A DNA stretch of 52,950 nt from Candidatus Neomicrothrix parvicella RN1 (GTDB taxonomy: Bacteria; Actinomycetota; Acidimicrobiia; Acidimicrobiales; VFJN01), in NCBI GenBank assembly GCA_945898515.1, contig CAMDIH010000006.1, positions 1 to 52,950 of the forward strand, read 5' to 3'. Positions 1 to 8,791 of the stretch are shown in pieces; within the stretch, counting starts at the first letter, position 1, and the number at the start of each line of letters is the position of its first letter. The notes under the pieces were generated by a model that ran no database searches, was not told where the DNA came from, and was given only the letters and a program-made list of their open reading frames with translations. The position numbers and the translations under genes were made by a program.

Positions 1-599
1 CCACCGAAGCCCCCCTCGACGGTCGGCGGCAGCGCCGGGATCGCAATCGGGACGCCGTGGTAGATGCGCTGTTGGACCTCTACCGGGCTGGCAACCTTGC
101 CCCCCGTGCCGAGGAGATCGCCGAGAGCGCCGGTATCTCCGCTCGGTCGCTGTTCCGGTACTTCGATGACGCCGATGCGCTCGTGCGAGAGGCGATAGAT
201 CGACAGCAGGAACGTTTGGCCCCGCTCTTTGCCCTCACCGTGAGGCCAGAGCAACCGCTGGCGTGGCGGGTGAACCGTTTCGTTGCCGAACGCGCGGAAC
301 TACTTGATGCCATGGGTCCCGTGGGCGAACTCGCCCGGTCCCTTTCCCCCAAACAGCCGCGAGTGGCCAGTGAACTGGGTCGCATCCGGGCGGTACTGCG
401 AGGTCAACTGGCGGAGGTCTTCGGGCCAGAGTTACGGCAACTCCCCGCCGCCGAACGCGGCGATGTCCTAGCCGGGCTTGACGTGGCTTGTTCCTGGGAG
501 GCGCGCTACTTATTGCGCAAGGATCAGCGCATGAGCAGCGCTGCCGCCCGCCGCGTGACCACTCGTGTCATTCTGGGCCTCCTGGCCGGGCCCGCCTGA
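1..599 (+). CDS. TetR-family transcriptional regulator (5' end outside window)
   Basis: Probable ligand-responsive DNA-binding repressor of the TetR family. The frame is open from base 3 with no stop, so the true start lies upstream. An in-frame GTG at 57 is unlikely to be the start because the codons before it give an Arg-rich stretch (GRRQRRDRNRDAV) typical of a TetR N-terminus. The helix-turn-helix reads AEEIAESAGISARSLFRYF, followed by an all-helical C-terminal half with no recognisable ligand signature. About 198 residues are visible, close to full family length. Its TGA overlaps the ATG of the next gene (TGATG), so it leads or belongs to the operon 1-3875 and may control it. Family call is firm; target and ligand are unknown. 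Confidence 0.85.
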   Translation, partial: TEAPLDGRRQRRDRNRDAVVDALLDLYRAGNLAPRAEEIAESAGISARSLFRYFDDADALVREAIDRQQERLAPLFALTVRPEQPLAWRVNRFVAERAELLDAMGPVGELARSLSPKQPRVASELGRIRAVLRGQLAEVFGPELRQLPAAERGDVLAGLDVACSWEARYLLRKDQRMSSAAARRVTTRVILGLLAGPA

Positions 600-1030
600 T
601 GCGGGCATCGCAGCGCCGCCAGCGCGTGATCGAGGTATCGGCAGAGCGAGCCTGGGAGGTCGTGGGGCAAGCAGCTCTGCTGCATCTCTGGTTCCCCGGC
701 ATCACCTCTTGTGTTGTCGAAGGCGATACCCGCACCATCGTGCTGGGGAGCGGTGTGAGCCTGTCTGAAACCATCCTCACCAACGATCCGCTGCAACGCC
801 GATTCCAGTACCGCATCTCCGGGGGGCTGTTCGCAGAGCATCTCGGCACGATCGATGTGATCGCGCTCGAAGAGCATCGCTGCCTGGCCGTCTACAGCAG
901 TGACGCCGATCCCGGGGTCATGGCCATCGTGCTCGGCGGTGCCACCGGCGGCGCCCTGGAAGAACTCGCTCGCCAACTTGAGACCGGTGTCGGACCGGCA
1001 ATCGACGCTCTCACCACCACGGAGACCTAA
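599..1030 (+). CDS. SRPBCC (polyketide cyclase/START-like) family protein
   Basis: A 143-residue protein with the layout of the SRPBCC helix-grip fold: an N-terminal strand (QRVIEVSAERAWEVV), the helix/loop LLHLWFPGITSCVVEGDTR, a run of beta strands, and a long C-terminal helix (ATGGALEELARQLETGV). Members bind hydrophobic ligands in a cavity; some are cyclases, many have no known activity. The ATG at 599 was chosen because it overlaps the TetR stop and matches the fold's usual beginning; upstream in-frame codons give low-complexity sequence. Its TAA overlaps the ATG of the sulfatase, so co-expression is likely. No specific ligand can be inferred. Confidence 0.75.
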   Translation: MRASQRRQRVIEVSAERAWEVVGQAALLHLWFPGITSCVVEGDTRTIVLGSGVSLSETILTNDPLQRRFQYRISGGLFAEHLGTIDVIALEEHRCLAVYSSDADPGVMAIVLGGATGGALEELARQLETGVGPAIDALTTTET

Positions 1031-2598
1031 TGGGCCGCAAGATCCTCTTCATCACCACCGATCAGCAGCGCTACGACACGTTGCGGTGCAACGGCGGCGA
1101 GTTGAGCCGCACGCCGGTAGTAGACAGCCTCGCCGCGCAGGGAGTGCGTTACGAGCGTGCGGTGCCGCAGTCGGTAGTGTGCATGCCATCGCGCTGCACG
1201 ATGCTGACCGGTCAGTATCCGACTACCCACGGCGTGTGGATGAACGGCGTGGCGCTGCCCGTCGATGCTCCCTCGGTGGCCGCGGTGCTCCACCAAGCCG
1301 GCTACCGCACGGCACTGGTGGGCAAACCGCACTTCGAACCGTTCCTAGACCCCTTCAACCGGTTCACCGAGAATCGAGTGGCCGCCACCGGTCTTCCCAC
1401 GGCGCAGTCGCTTCAGGCAGACGGCGGGATGGGTCCGCACCGGGGCTTCGATCATCTCGAGTTTGCCGGCCACTCGCCGGTGGGGTCGCTCCATTACGGC
1501 CGGTGGATGGTTGAAAACCATTTCGATGCCCTGGGTGGTTTCTACGCCGTGCTCGACAAGGACCTAGAGGTGAACGCCGATGGTGGGGGCGATACGGGAG
1601 CGCCACAGGTGCAAGTCAACCCCGTGGCCCGTGAGTGGTATCACACCGATTGGGTGGCCGACCGCACGATCGCGTGGCTCAACGGGTTGGATGCCGATGA
1701 CGACTGGTTCTGCTGGATGAGTTTCCCGGACCCGCATCATCCGTGGGATCCGCCCGCCTCCGAACTCGGGCGAGTGGATTGGCGCGACGTGCCCCTGCCG
1801 GCGGGTTATGTGGAGGACCCCGCCGAACGCGAGAGGATTCTCGACGATAAACCCCGCCATTGGCGCCTCTGGTACGACGGTAAGTTGGTGTCGAACTATG
1901 AGGCCCCTACCCGGTGGGTGCCGGCCACGATGACCGCCGATCAGGTGCGGGAAGTGAACGCCGTGAACGCGGTGGAGGTGGAACTCATCGACGAAGCCAT
2001 CGGTCGGGTACTGGCGGCGGCGGCGGCCAAGGGGTGGGCCGATGATCTCGACGTGGTGTTCACTACCGATCATGGCGAATTGCAAGGCGACTTTGGTCTG
2101 CTGTTCAAGGGTCCGTACCACGTCGATGGCCTGATGCGACTGCCGTTGATCTGGCGGCCGGCGCCCGGTGCCGGGATAGAGGCCGCCACGGTCACGGCCC
2201 CGGTGGGCTTAGTGGATCTCGCCCCCACGTTCTGCGCCATTGCCGGCGTCGACGCTCAGCCCTGGATGGAGGGCCACGCGTTGCCGCATCACGATGCTGA
2301 CGCCAGCGCCCGCGGGTTCGAGCGAGTCTTGACCGAATGGGAGAGTGAACTCTTCGGCGTGGCGGTGTATCTGCGCACGATCACCCGGGATGGCTGGGTG
2401 TGCACCACCTACCGGCCCGGCACCGTCCACGATGGGAGCGAAGGAGAGTTGTACGACCTCTCCGAAGATCCGCTTCAGCAGGTCAATCGGTGGGACGACG
2501 CCGCCGTGAGGTCGATACGCGATGATTTGGTGGCCGATCTGGTGGATCACCTCCCGACCCCCCGGGTACCCCGACTGCCCGTCGATGCCCCCGTATGA
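1030..2598 (+). CDS. Sulfatase, formylglycine-dependent type I
   Basis: Hydrolyses sulfate esters, or a related phosphonate/phosphate ester, using a formylglycine made from Cys. The 522-residue protein has the N-terminal metal-binding motif FITTDQQRYD (Asp11), the maturation motif C51-M-P-S-R55 within VVCMPSRCTMLTGQYP, and the C-terminal metal site TTDHGE followed by GDFGLLFKGPYH. The overall pattern resembles choline-sulfatase/arylsulfatase relatives of the alkaline phosphatase superfamily. No signal peptide is visible, so it is probably cytoplasmic. The gene overlaps both neighbours by 1-4 bases. Natural substrate is unknown; an FGly-generating enzyme must be encoded elsewhere because none is in the window. 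Confidence 0.9.
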   Translation: MGRKILFITTDQQRYDTLRCNGGELSRTPVVDSLAAQGVRYERAVPQSVVCMPSRCTMLTGQYPTTHGVWMNGVALPVDAPSVAAVLHQAGYRTALVGKPHFEPFLDPFNRFTENRVAATGLPTAQSLQADGGMGPHRGFDHLEFAGHSPVGSLHYGRWMVENHFDALGGFYAVLDKDLEVNADGGGDTGAPQVQVNPVAREWYHTDWVADRTIAWLNGLDADDDWFCWMSFPDPHHPWDPPASELGRVDWRDVPLPAGYVEDPAERERILDDKPRHWRLWYDGKLVSNYEAPTRWVPATMTADQVREVNAVNAVEVELIDEAIGRVLAAAAAKGWADDLDVVFTTDHGELQGDFGLLFKGPYHVDGLMRLPLIWRPAPGAGIEAATVTAPVGLVDLAPTFCAIAGVDAQPWMEGHALPHHDADASARGFERVLTEWESELFGVAVYLRTITRDGWVCTTYRPGTVHDGSEGELYDLSEDPLQQVNRWDDAAVRSIRDDLVADLVDHLPTPRVPRLPVDAPV

Positions 2599-3875
2599 CC
2601 ACCCCGGTAGCGGGCGGGGCGTATTGGGATAGCCCGTGGCCGGCGGAAGACGGGGGAGCCCGGCGGCAACAGGTTCCCGTTGGGCATCGCGGCCTGGGGA
2701 TGGCCAACGGCGCCACATTGGTGGTGACGCACCGGGAGTCGCCTGGCACCACGATGGTGGTACTGCGCGACCCCGGCGAGGTGTACGTGCTGCGCCATGG
2801 CTTCGGCCCCGAGGTGGAGTGCTGGGTGGAGCAGATCGATCCGATCAGCCTCGCCGTCGTGCGGCGGAGCCCCACGCTGGCGGCCGGACCGATGTGGCCG
2901 GGCGGGCTGGCCTGTCATGCCGACGGATCTCTCCATGTTGTATTCGGTAACCACGCCCACCGTTTGGCCGCCGATCTCACCGTGCTGGTATCGGTGACCC
3001 TGCCGCGTGACCGCCCGTACAACTCATTCGTGGTGCTCCCCGACGGCAATCTGGTGACCAAGGACTTCGCCGGACAACGTCCGGGCCAGCCGGTGACCCC
3101 CCGGGCGCCCGCCGAGGTGCTCGTCCTCCATCCCGAGACGCTAGAGATCCTCAGCCGTCTGATCCTGCCCGAGCCCTCCATCGCCCGTCTCTCCGCCGAC
3201 GGCTGCGACGTGTACGCGGTGGGCGACACCAGCCTGCTGCGAGCGCGCTGGGACGGCAGGGCGTTGGTGCTCGACAAGGATTTTGTGGCGCCCTACCGCA
3301 CCCTCGGGGGTCAGTCGTACGGGTGGGATGCGGTGATCGCAGCCGGGGCGGCGTGGTTCCTCGACAACGGCGAGGGCACCGAGTGCTACAACGGCTCCTT
3401 CACCGGCGGGGGCGTGGCCACCGCCCCCCTCCACATCGTGCGAGTGGACCTCGCCACCGGCGCCGTCACCCTCACCGAGGTGTGCGGGCTCCCCGGCGGT
3501 TTGATTGCTAATCCGCCGCTGGTGGACGAGGACCGTCGGATTGTGGTGGGTTTCGACAGCAGCAACGGCGTGCTGGCCGCCTTCGACCTTGCTGCCGATG
3601 GGACGCTCCAACCTCGTTGGTCCCGTCCGCAGAACCATGCCGCCCATCTGTTGCTGTTCCCTGATACCGGGGAACTCGTGAGCGCCCATCACGATGGTGA
3701 GCGCATGGTCGAAGAGGTAGTGGTGCTCGACATTTCCACTGGTTTCGAGTTGGCTCGCGCCGCATCAGGGGGGCCGTTGCAGTCCGTGGTGTTTCCGGCG
3801 GCGGGTTTCGCGGGCGACGCCTACCTCACCTCGTTTTCCACCCTCACCCGGATTCATGGTGAGCCGGTTAGGTGA
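2595..3875 (+). CDS. Beta-propeller-like protein of unknown function
   Basis: A 426-residue protein starting at an ATG that overlaps the sulfatase stop (ATGA). The sequence is almost all beta with repeated segments of the type 'strand-G-DG-strand' (for example ADGSLHVVFG, LPDGNLVTKDF, SADGCDVYAVGD, LFPDTGELVSAHHDG), suggesting a propeller of the SMP-30/gluconolactonase or YVTN-like type. No signal peptide or catalytic signature is evident. As last gene of the TetR-SRPBCC-sulfatase operon it may act on, or bind, the desulfated product, but this is inference. Its 3' end overlaps the convergent amidohydrolase by 8 bases. A lactonase or a quinohemoprotein-like fold are alternatives. Confidence 0.55.
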   Translation: MTTPVAGGAYWDSPWPAEDGGARRQQVPVGHRGLGMANGATLVVTHRESPGTTMVVLRDPGEVYVLRHGFGPEVECWVEQIDPISLAVVRRSPTLAAGPMWPGGLACHADGSLHVVFGNHAHRLAADLTVLVSVTLPRDRPYNSFVVLPDGNLVTKDFAGQRPGQPVTPRAPAEVLVLHPETLEILSRLILPEPSIARLSADGCDVYAVGDTSLLRARWDGRALVLDKDFVAPYRTLGGQSYGWDAVIAAGAAWFLDNGEGTECYNGSFTGGGVATAPLHIVRVDLATGAVTLTEVCGLPGGLIANPPLVDEDRRIVVGFDSSNGVLAAFDLAADGTLQPRWSRPQNHAAHLLLFPDTGELVSAHHDGERMVEEVVVLDISTGFELARAASGGPLQSVVFPAAGFAGDAYLTSFSTLTRIHGEPVR

Positions 3876-5100
3876 TGGCCCGAGTGTCCATGTCGCTGGA
3901 CATCTGCGGCAGAGTTTTTTCAGGTACGGCGTCGATCGGGGTTCGCACCTCGGCCACCGTGGGGCCGATCTGGGCGGCGAGCGGCCGCAGGGCCTCGAGG
4001 TCGAAGCCGTAGAGATCGGCGGCATTGGTGGAGAGCATCATCTGCACCTCGGCGGGATCGACGTTGCTAAAGCGGGCCCGCAGGTGCTCGCGGGTATGGG
4101 GATGGGTGCCTTCGTCATGGGGGTAGTCGCTGCCCCACATGAAGCGGTCGAGACCAATGGTGTGTCGTGCGGCCACGTCGGCGGCTCCGGGTGCGCTCAC
4201 CCCCATCCACACGTTTTGCCGGAAGTAATCCGTGGCCAGTTTGGGCAGGGTGCCGCCCTCAGTGAAGCGGATTTCCCCGGCGGCCCCCGTTTGGCCGATG
4301 CCGGCCATCACCGTATCGAGTTGATTCAGTAGCGGCGGCACCCACGCACATCCGGCTTCGGTCATCACGAAGCGGAGCCGGGGGAACCGCTCGAACACCC
4401 CGGAGAGGGTGAGCTGCACGAAGGGACGTTGGGTGTAGAAGATCACTTCGTTGATGTAGAGCAGCATCGAGGTGGGGTAGGGCCCGTAGTCGGGGTTGCC
4501 GGTGCCGCTGTGCACGTTCACCGGGATTTCCAGGTCTTCACACACCGCCCACAGCGGGTCGTAGATGGGATCGTAGAGCGGCTTCACCCACGTCACATCG
4601 GGGGCGATGTTCGGGAGGAGAATCCCGCCGCGTAGTCCGTGATCTTTGATCCAGTGCACGTCTTGGATGGCGTCGTCGATGTTGTTGAGAAAGATCTGCC
4701 CCACCCCAGCGCGTCGGGCGGGGAACTCGTTGCACCAATCCACCAGCCAGCGGTTGTGGGCCTGCGCTCCAGCCCGGCGATGGGCGTACTCCGCGTCGGT
4801 GGGTGGTTTGGCGAAGAGCACAAAACTGGGGAAGAAGGGGGGCACCGTGTTCGGGAAGACAACCTCGGCCGCGATGCCGTCGGCCTCCTGTTGCGAGTTG
4901 CGCATGTCGTTGTCCCAGTTACGCAGACGTCGATTATCGCCGAGGTCCCGGTACGGGTTCCGGTACTTTTCCCGCCAGGCGTCGAAGTCGTCGAGGAACT
5001 GCGGATCTAGGTAGCCGCGGTAGGCGGCGTGGGAGCCGCCGGCATGACAGTCGGCCGAGATGATGGTGTAGCGGTGGTCGGCCTCGATGGCAGTGCTCAT
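3868..5100 (-). CDS. Amidohydrolase family 2 (COG2159) metal-dependent hydrolase
   Basis: A 410-residue TIM-barrel hydrolase/decarboxylase of the ACMSD-like amidohydrolase-2 family. Visible landmarks are ISADCHAGG (Asp17, His19) at the first barrel strand, PVNVHSGTGNPDYG with the mid-barrel His, VMTEAGCAWVP, and the C-terminal Asp motif FMWGSDYPHDEGTHP. Family members act on C-C or C-N bonds of cyclic or carboxylated substrates; the substrate here is not deducible. The ATG at 5100 has a purine-rich GGGGAAGGGA upstream; a longer in-frame reading exists but its extra N-terminus is low-complexity and lies in a palindromic intergenic region. It is divergent from the SDR gene at 5207 and more distant from the other two amidohydrolases than those are from each other. 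Confidence 0.85.
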   Translation of the reverse strand: MSTAIEADHRYTIISADCHAGGSHAAYRGYLDPQFLDDFDAWREKYRNPYRDLGDNRRLRNWDNDMRNSQQEADGIAAEVVFPNTVPPFFPSFVLFAKPPTDAEYAHRRAGAQAHNRWLVDWCNEFPARRAGVGQIFLNNIDDAIQDVHWIKDHGLRGGILLPNIAPDVTWVKPLYDPIYDPLWAVCEDLEIPVNVHSGTGNPDYGPYPTSMLLYINEVIFYTQRPFVQLTLSGVFERFPRLRFVMTEAGCAWVPPLLNQLDTVMAGIGQTGAAGEIRFTEGGTLPKLATDYFRQNVWMGVSAPGAADVAARHTIGLDRFMWGSDYPHDEGTHPHTREHLRARFSNVDPAEVQMMLSTNAADLYGFDLEALRPLAAQIGPTVAEVRTPIDAVPEKTLPQMSSDMDTRAIT

Positions 5101-5149
5101 GCGGTTCCCTTCCCCTTGGTGTCCCCAACCTAAGCCGTCCACGGTGGCC

Positions 5150-5166
5150 GGGGTTCCCCGAACCCC
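5150..5166. promoter_or_regulatory. Inverted repeat GGGGTTC-N3-GAACCCC between divergent genes
   Basis: Perfect 7-bp arms (5150-5156 and 5160-5166) separated by CCC, in the 106-bp gap between the amidohydrolase (start 5100, minus) and the SDR (start 5207, plus). Spacing and symmetry fit a dimeric repressor operator serving both promoters. A hairpin in the SDR leader RNA is an alternative. No regulator is assigned. Confidence 0.5.
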
Positions 5167-5206
5167 CGGCTCGTAGGCGAGTGCCTCGGGATGCAAGGGT
5201 GGAAGG

Positions 5207-6709
5207 GTGGTTGACGAATCGGATCTGAACGAACGACTACGGGCGGTCACCGAGTTGCTGGAGGCGGTCTGTGCCGACCGTTCGCTGCTCGACGGCCTGG
5301 AACCCGAGGAGCGGATCCGTCTTCTGAACGCGGCGGCCAACACCTTTGCTCCCGATGCCGATGCCCGCCGTCAGCAGACAAAATCCCGCCGTCGCCAAGA
5401 AAAAGCTGACCGAGTGGCCCGTGATGAAGATGTGCTCACCGATACCGGTATTCGTCGACTGCGCTCTCGGCCCGTGTTCGTCACCCCGAACGTGTTCGTA
5501 CCCGAAGGCGTTGACACCGCCACCGTGGAAGATGAAGTCATCGCCCGAGCGGGTGAGGAACGGCGGGTTGCGGAGCAGCATTGCTACATATGCAAGCGAA
5601 AGTATGGGGAGGTTCATTCCTTCTACGACCAACTCTGTGGTGAGTGTGCTGAGTTCAACTTCGCCAAACGCACCGAGACGGCCGACCTCAGCGGTCGAGT
5701 GGCGCTGCTCACCGGGGGGCGAGTGAAGATCGGCTATCAAGCCGGCATCAAATTGTTGCGAGCAGGGGCGTTCCTCATCGTGACCACTCGCTTCCCGCAA
5801 GACGCGGCCCGGCGGTACAGCGAGGAAGCCGATTTCGCGCAATGGAGCGATCGCCTGGAGGTCTACGGGCTGGATTTGCGACACACTCCGAGCGTTGAAG
5901 TGTTCTGCCACCATCTGGCCACCACTCAGGAGCGCCTGGACTACATCGTGAATAACGCCTGTCAGACCGTCCGGCGGCCACCGGGGTTCTATGAACACAT
6001 GATGGAGCGAGAGAACGCGACCAACGGGCATCTTTCAGCAGCGGCGCGCCGGGTGCTCGGCGGAGTGGATGGTGTGCGCACCCCTGAAGTGCTCGGTGAC
6101 CCCGCCCCCAGCAGCGCGGAACGTTCCCAACTCGTGCTGCTCCCTGAGGATGCCGAGACGGGTTCGCATCTCTTCCCCGTGGGTCGGCTCGATCAGGACC
6201 TCCAGCAGGTGGACCTACGGGGTCGGAACTCGTGGCGACTCACCTTGGCCGAAGTGTCCACGGTGGAACTGCTCGAGACACAACTGGTGAATGCGGTGGC
6301 GCCGTTTGTACTCAACGCTCGCTTGAAGCCACTGATGCTCCGCACCCCGGGGAACGACAAGCACATCGTGAATGTGAGCGCAGTGGAGGGGCAGTTCTAC
6401 CGGCGCTTTAAGACCACCCGACACCCGCACACGAACATGGCCAAGGCCGCCCTGAACATGATGACGCGCACCTCGGCGGCCGATTACCAGGCCGATGGCA
6501 TTCACATGAACAGCGTCGATACCGGATGGGTGAGTGACGAGGACCCGGTGGCGATCGCCGAGGCCAAGCGCGCCGAGCATCGCTTCCATCCTCCACTCGA
6601 CATCGTGGACGGGGCCGCCCGGATCGTGGATCCGATCATCACTGGTGCCAACACGGGCGTTCACCGTTGGGGCCAGTTCCTCAAGGACTACACGCCCACC
6701 GACTGGTAA
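5207..6709 (+). CDS. SDR-family oxidoreductase with N-terminal zinc-finger extension
   Basis: A 500-residue protein, twice the normal SDR length. Residues 1-120 are mostly helical and charged; C126-x2-C129-x14-C144-x2-C147 looks like a treble-clef/zinc-ribbon site. The Rossmann domain begins near 163 (GRVALLTGGRVKIGYQAG), followed by LDYIVNNA (about 245-251), a roughly 80-residue insert (265-345), and a C-terminal half ending NSVDTGWVSDEDP. At the position of the catalytic YxxxK the sequence is HTNMAK, so Lys413 is kept but the Tyr is Thr409. Start is GTG with upstream AGGGTGGAAGG. NAD(P)-dependent reduction is the expected role, but the missing Tyr makes the chemistry uncertain. The next gene is an aminotransferase 29 bases downstream. 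Confidence 0.75.
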   Translation: MVDESDLNERLRAVTELLEAVCADRSLLDGLEPEERIRLLNAAANTFAPDADARRQQTKSRRRQEKADRVARDEDVLTDTGIRRLRSRPVFVTPNVFVPEGVDTATVEDEVIARAGEERRVAEQHCYICKRKYGEVHSFYDQLCGECAEFNFAKRTETADLSGRVALLTGGRVKIGYQAGIKLLRAGAFLIVTTRFPQDAARRYSEEADFAQWSDRLEVYGLDLRHTPSVEVFCHHLATTQERLDYIVNNACQTVRRPPGFYEHMMERENATNGHLSAAARRVLGGVDGVRTPEVLGDPAPSSAERSQLVLLPEDAETGSHLFPVGRLDQDLQQVDLRGRNSWRLTLAEVSTVELLETQLVNAVAPFVLNARLKPLMLRTPGNDKHIVNVSAVEGQFYRRFKTTRHPHTNMAKAALNMMTRTSAADYQADGIHMNSVDTGWVSDEDPVAIAEAKRAEHRFHPPLDIVDGAARIVDPIITGANTGVHRWGQFLKDYTPTDW

Positions 6710-6738
6710 CCACCGTCTGGGGCCAGGGGGAGTTCCAT

Positions 6739-8133
6739 GTGAAACCGGCGGTCTACTTCCGCCAAGATAGGGAGATGGTCTTGCTCGAACCTGTTGCTGC
6801 CACCAATGCCGAAGTGTCCGCCGTGGATCACCAACACATTTTCCACTCGTGGTCCGCCCAGCACCTCATCAACCCCATGCCTCTGGCTGGCGGTGATGGC
6901 TGTGAGTTCTGGGATCACGAGGGCAATCGCTGGCTCGACTTCTCCTCGCAACTCGTGAACCTGAACCTCGGGCACCAGCATCCGAAGGTCATCGCGGCGA
7001 TCGTGGAGCAAGCCCAACGGCTCTGTACCGTGGCGCCGACTTTCGCCAACCAGACCCGCAACGAAGCGGCCCGGCTGATTGCCTCCCACGCCCCCGAGGG
7101 CCTCGATCGAGTGTTCTTTACCAACGGTGGGGCCGAGGCCAACGAGAACGCCATCCGGATGGCGCGAACTCACACCGCTCGCCCCAAAGTGCTGGCCGCC
7201 TACCGCAGTTACCACGGCGGCACTGCGGCCACTATGGCCCTCACCGGTGAGCCGCGGCGTTGGGGCTCCGAGCCGTCGATCCCCGGGGTCGTTCATTTCC
7301 ACGGCCCCTACCCGTACCGGTCCTCCTTTGCCGCCACGACCGATCAGGAGGAGGCCGACCGGGCCATCGCCCACCTCGCTGAAGTGATCCAGTTTGAAGG
7401 GTCCGAGTTGGTGGCGGCGATCATCCTCGAGCCGATCGTGGGTACCAACGGGGTGTTGATCCCCCCGGCCGACTATCTACCGCGGGTGCGGGAACTGTGC
7501 GATGCCCACGGCATCCTGCTGATTCTCGACGAGGTGATGGTGGGCTTTGGTCGTACCGGCGCCTGGTTCGCCGCCGACCATTGGAAGGTAACCGCCGACC
7601 TGATCTGCTTCGCCAAGGGCGTGAACTCGGGGTATGTGCCCCTCGGTGGAGTGATCATGACCAACGCCATCGCCGAAACCTTCGCCACGCGCGCCTACCA
7701 GGGTGGTCTCACCTACTCGGGGCACCCGCTGGCGTGTGCGGCGGCGGTGGGGGCCATCACGGCCATGGAGGATGACCAGATCGTGGCCCACGCCGCCCAC
7801 ATCGGCGACGACGTGCTCGGCCCCGGTTTGGCCGAAGTGGCCAAGCGGCATCCCTCGGTCGGCGAGGTGCGGGGCCGGGGTTGCTTCTTCGCCGTCGAGT
7901 TGGTGAAGGATCCCGATACCCGTGAAGGGCTCGTGCCGTTCAACGCATCGGGCGCGGCGGCCAAGCCGATGGTGGAGGTGGTCAACGCCTGCAAGAGTGC
8001 CGGCCTCTGGCCCATCGCTCACTTCAACCGCCTGCACATGGCCCCGCCGCTCATCGTGAGCGAGGAGGAAGTGGCCCGGGCGCTGGCCATTCTCGACGAC
8101 GCGCTAGCGGTAGCCGATGGTTTTACAACCTGA
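6739..8133 (+). CDS. Class III PLP-dependent aminotransferase
   Basis: Transfers an amino group between an omega-amino compound and a keto acid, using PLP. Family landmarks are HSWSAQ near the N-terminus, LNLGHQHPKV, FFTNGGAEANENAIRMAR (phosphate binding), SYHGGT, ILDEVMVGFGRTG (cofactor Asp), and the Schiff-base Lys in FAKGVNSGY (Lys293 from this start). The pattern is like taurine- or beta-alanine-pyruvate aminotransferases, but the substrate is not certain. Two starts are possible: GTG 6739, with AGGGGGAG six bases upstream (used here), and ATG 6775, which better fits usual family length but has no well-spaced ribosome site. The HAD gene follows one base after the stop. Confidence 0.9.
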   Translation: MKPAVYFRQDREMVLLEPVAATNAEVSAVDHQHIFHSWSAQHLINPMPLAGGDGCEFWDHEGNRWLDFSSQLVNLNLGHQHPKVIAAIVEQAQRLCTVAPTFANQTRNEAARLIASHAPEGLDRVFFTNGGAEANENAIRMARTHTARPKVLAAYRSYHGGTAATMALTGEPRRWGSEPSIPGVVHFHGPYPYRSSFAATTDQEEADRAIAHLAEVIQFEGSELVAAIILEPIVGTNGVLIPPADYLPRVRELCDAHGILLILDEVMVGFGRTGAWFAADHWKVTADLICFAKGVNSGYVPLGGVIMTNAIAETFATRAYQGGLTYSGHPLACAAAVGAITAMEDDQIVAHAAHIGDDVLGPGLAEVAKRHPSVGEVRGRGCFFAVELVKDPDTREGLVPFNASGAAAKPMVEVVNACKSAGLWPIAHFNRLHMAPPLIVSEEEVARALAILDDALAVADGFTT

Positions 8134-8134
8134 G

Positions 8135-8791
8135 ATGTCGGTTGTCCTGTTCGACCTCGACGGCACGCTCACCGATCCCAAAGAGGGCATCACCAAGTCG
8201 GTGCAGCACGCGCTGCGCGCCATCGGCCAGCCCGCCGATGACCTCGACGCCCTCACAGGATTTATCGGTCCACCGCTGAGAGAATCGTTCCGGGAGATAG
8301 CCGGCCTCACCGCTGGCGAAGCCGAGGCGGCCATCGATGCCTATCGGGAGTACTTCGGAGCACAAGGACTGTACGAGAACTTCGCCTACGACGGCATCGC
8401 AGAGGTGCTGGCCGAACTTGCCGCTGAAGGTAGACGTCTGGCGGTGGCCACCTCCAAACCGGGGGTATTCGCCGAACCCATTCTCGACCGATTTGGCTTA
8501 CGGGGCTGGTTCGAAGTGGTGGCCGGGTCTGAACTCGATGGCACCCGCACCCGCAAGAGCGAGGTCATCGCCTACGCCCTGGACCTCCTGGGCTGCGAGG
8601 CCAGTCGTACGTGCGTGATGATCGGCGACCGCCACCACGACATCGCGGGGGCGCATCAAGCCGGCGTTTCCTCGATCGGGGTGCTGTGGGGTTACGGCGG
8701 TATCGAAGAAATGATCCTGGCCGAACCGGACCGGCTCGCCGGCACGGTGGATGAGTTGCCAAACCTGGTGGCCGACCTCGCTCGCCGCTAG
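8135..8791 (+). CDS. HAD-superfamily phosphatase, phosphoglycolate-phosphatase-like
   Basis: A 218-residue HAD hydrolase that dephosphorylates small metabolites. All four motifs are present: I FDLDGTLTD (Asp7, Asp9), II VATSKPG, III the Lys of RKSEV, and IV MIGDRHHDI. The helical cap between motifs I and II is of the Gph type. The ATG at 8135 lies one base after the aminotransferase stop; an in-frame ATG at 8117 is also possible but adds only six residues before the typical start. It may recycle 2-phosphoglycolate or act on a product of its neighbours. It meets the convergent thiolase with overlapping stop codons in a shared CTAG. Confidence 0.85.
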   Translation: MSVVLFDLDGTLTDPKEGITKSVQHALRAIGQPADDLDALTGFIGPPLRESFREIAGLTAGEAEAAIDAYREYFGAQGLYENFAYDGIAEVLAELAAEGRRLAVATSKPGVFAEPILDRFGLRGWFEVVAGSELDGTRTRKSEVIAYALDLLGCEASRTCVMIGDRHHDIAGAHQAGVSSIGVLWGYGGIEEMILAEPDRLAGTVDELPNLVADLARR

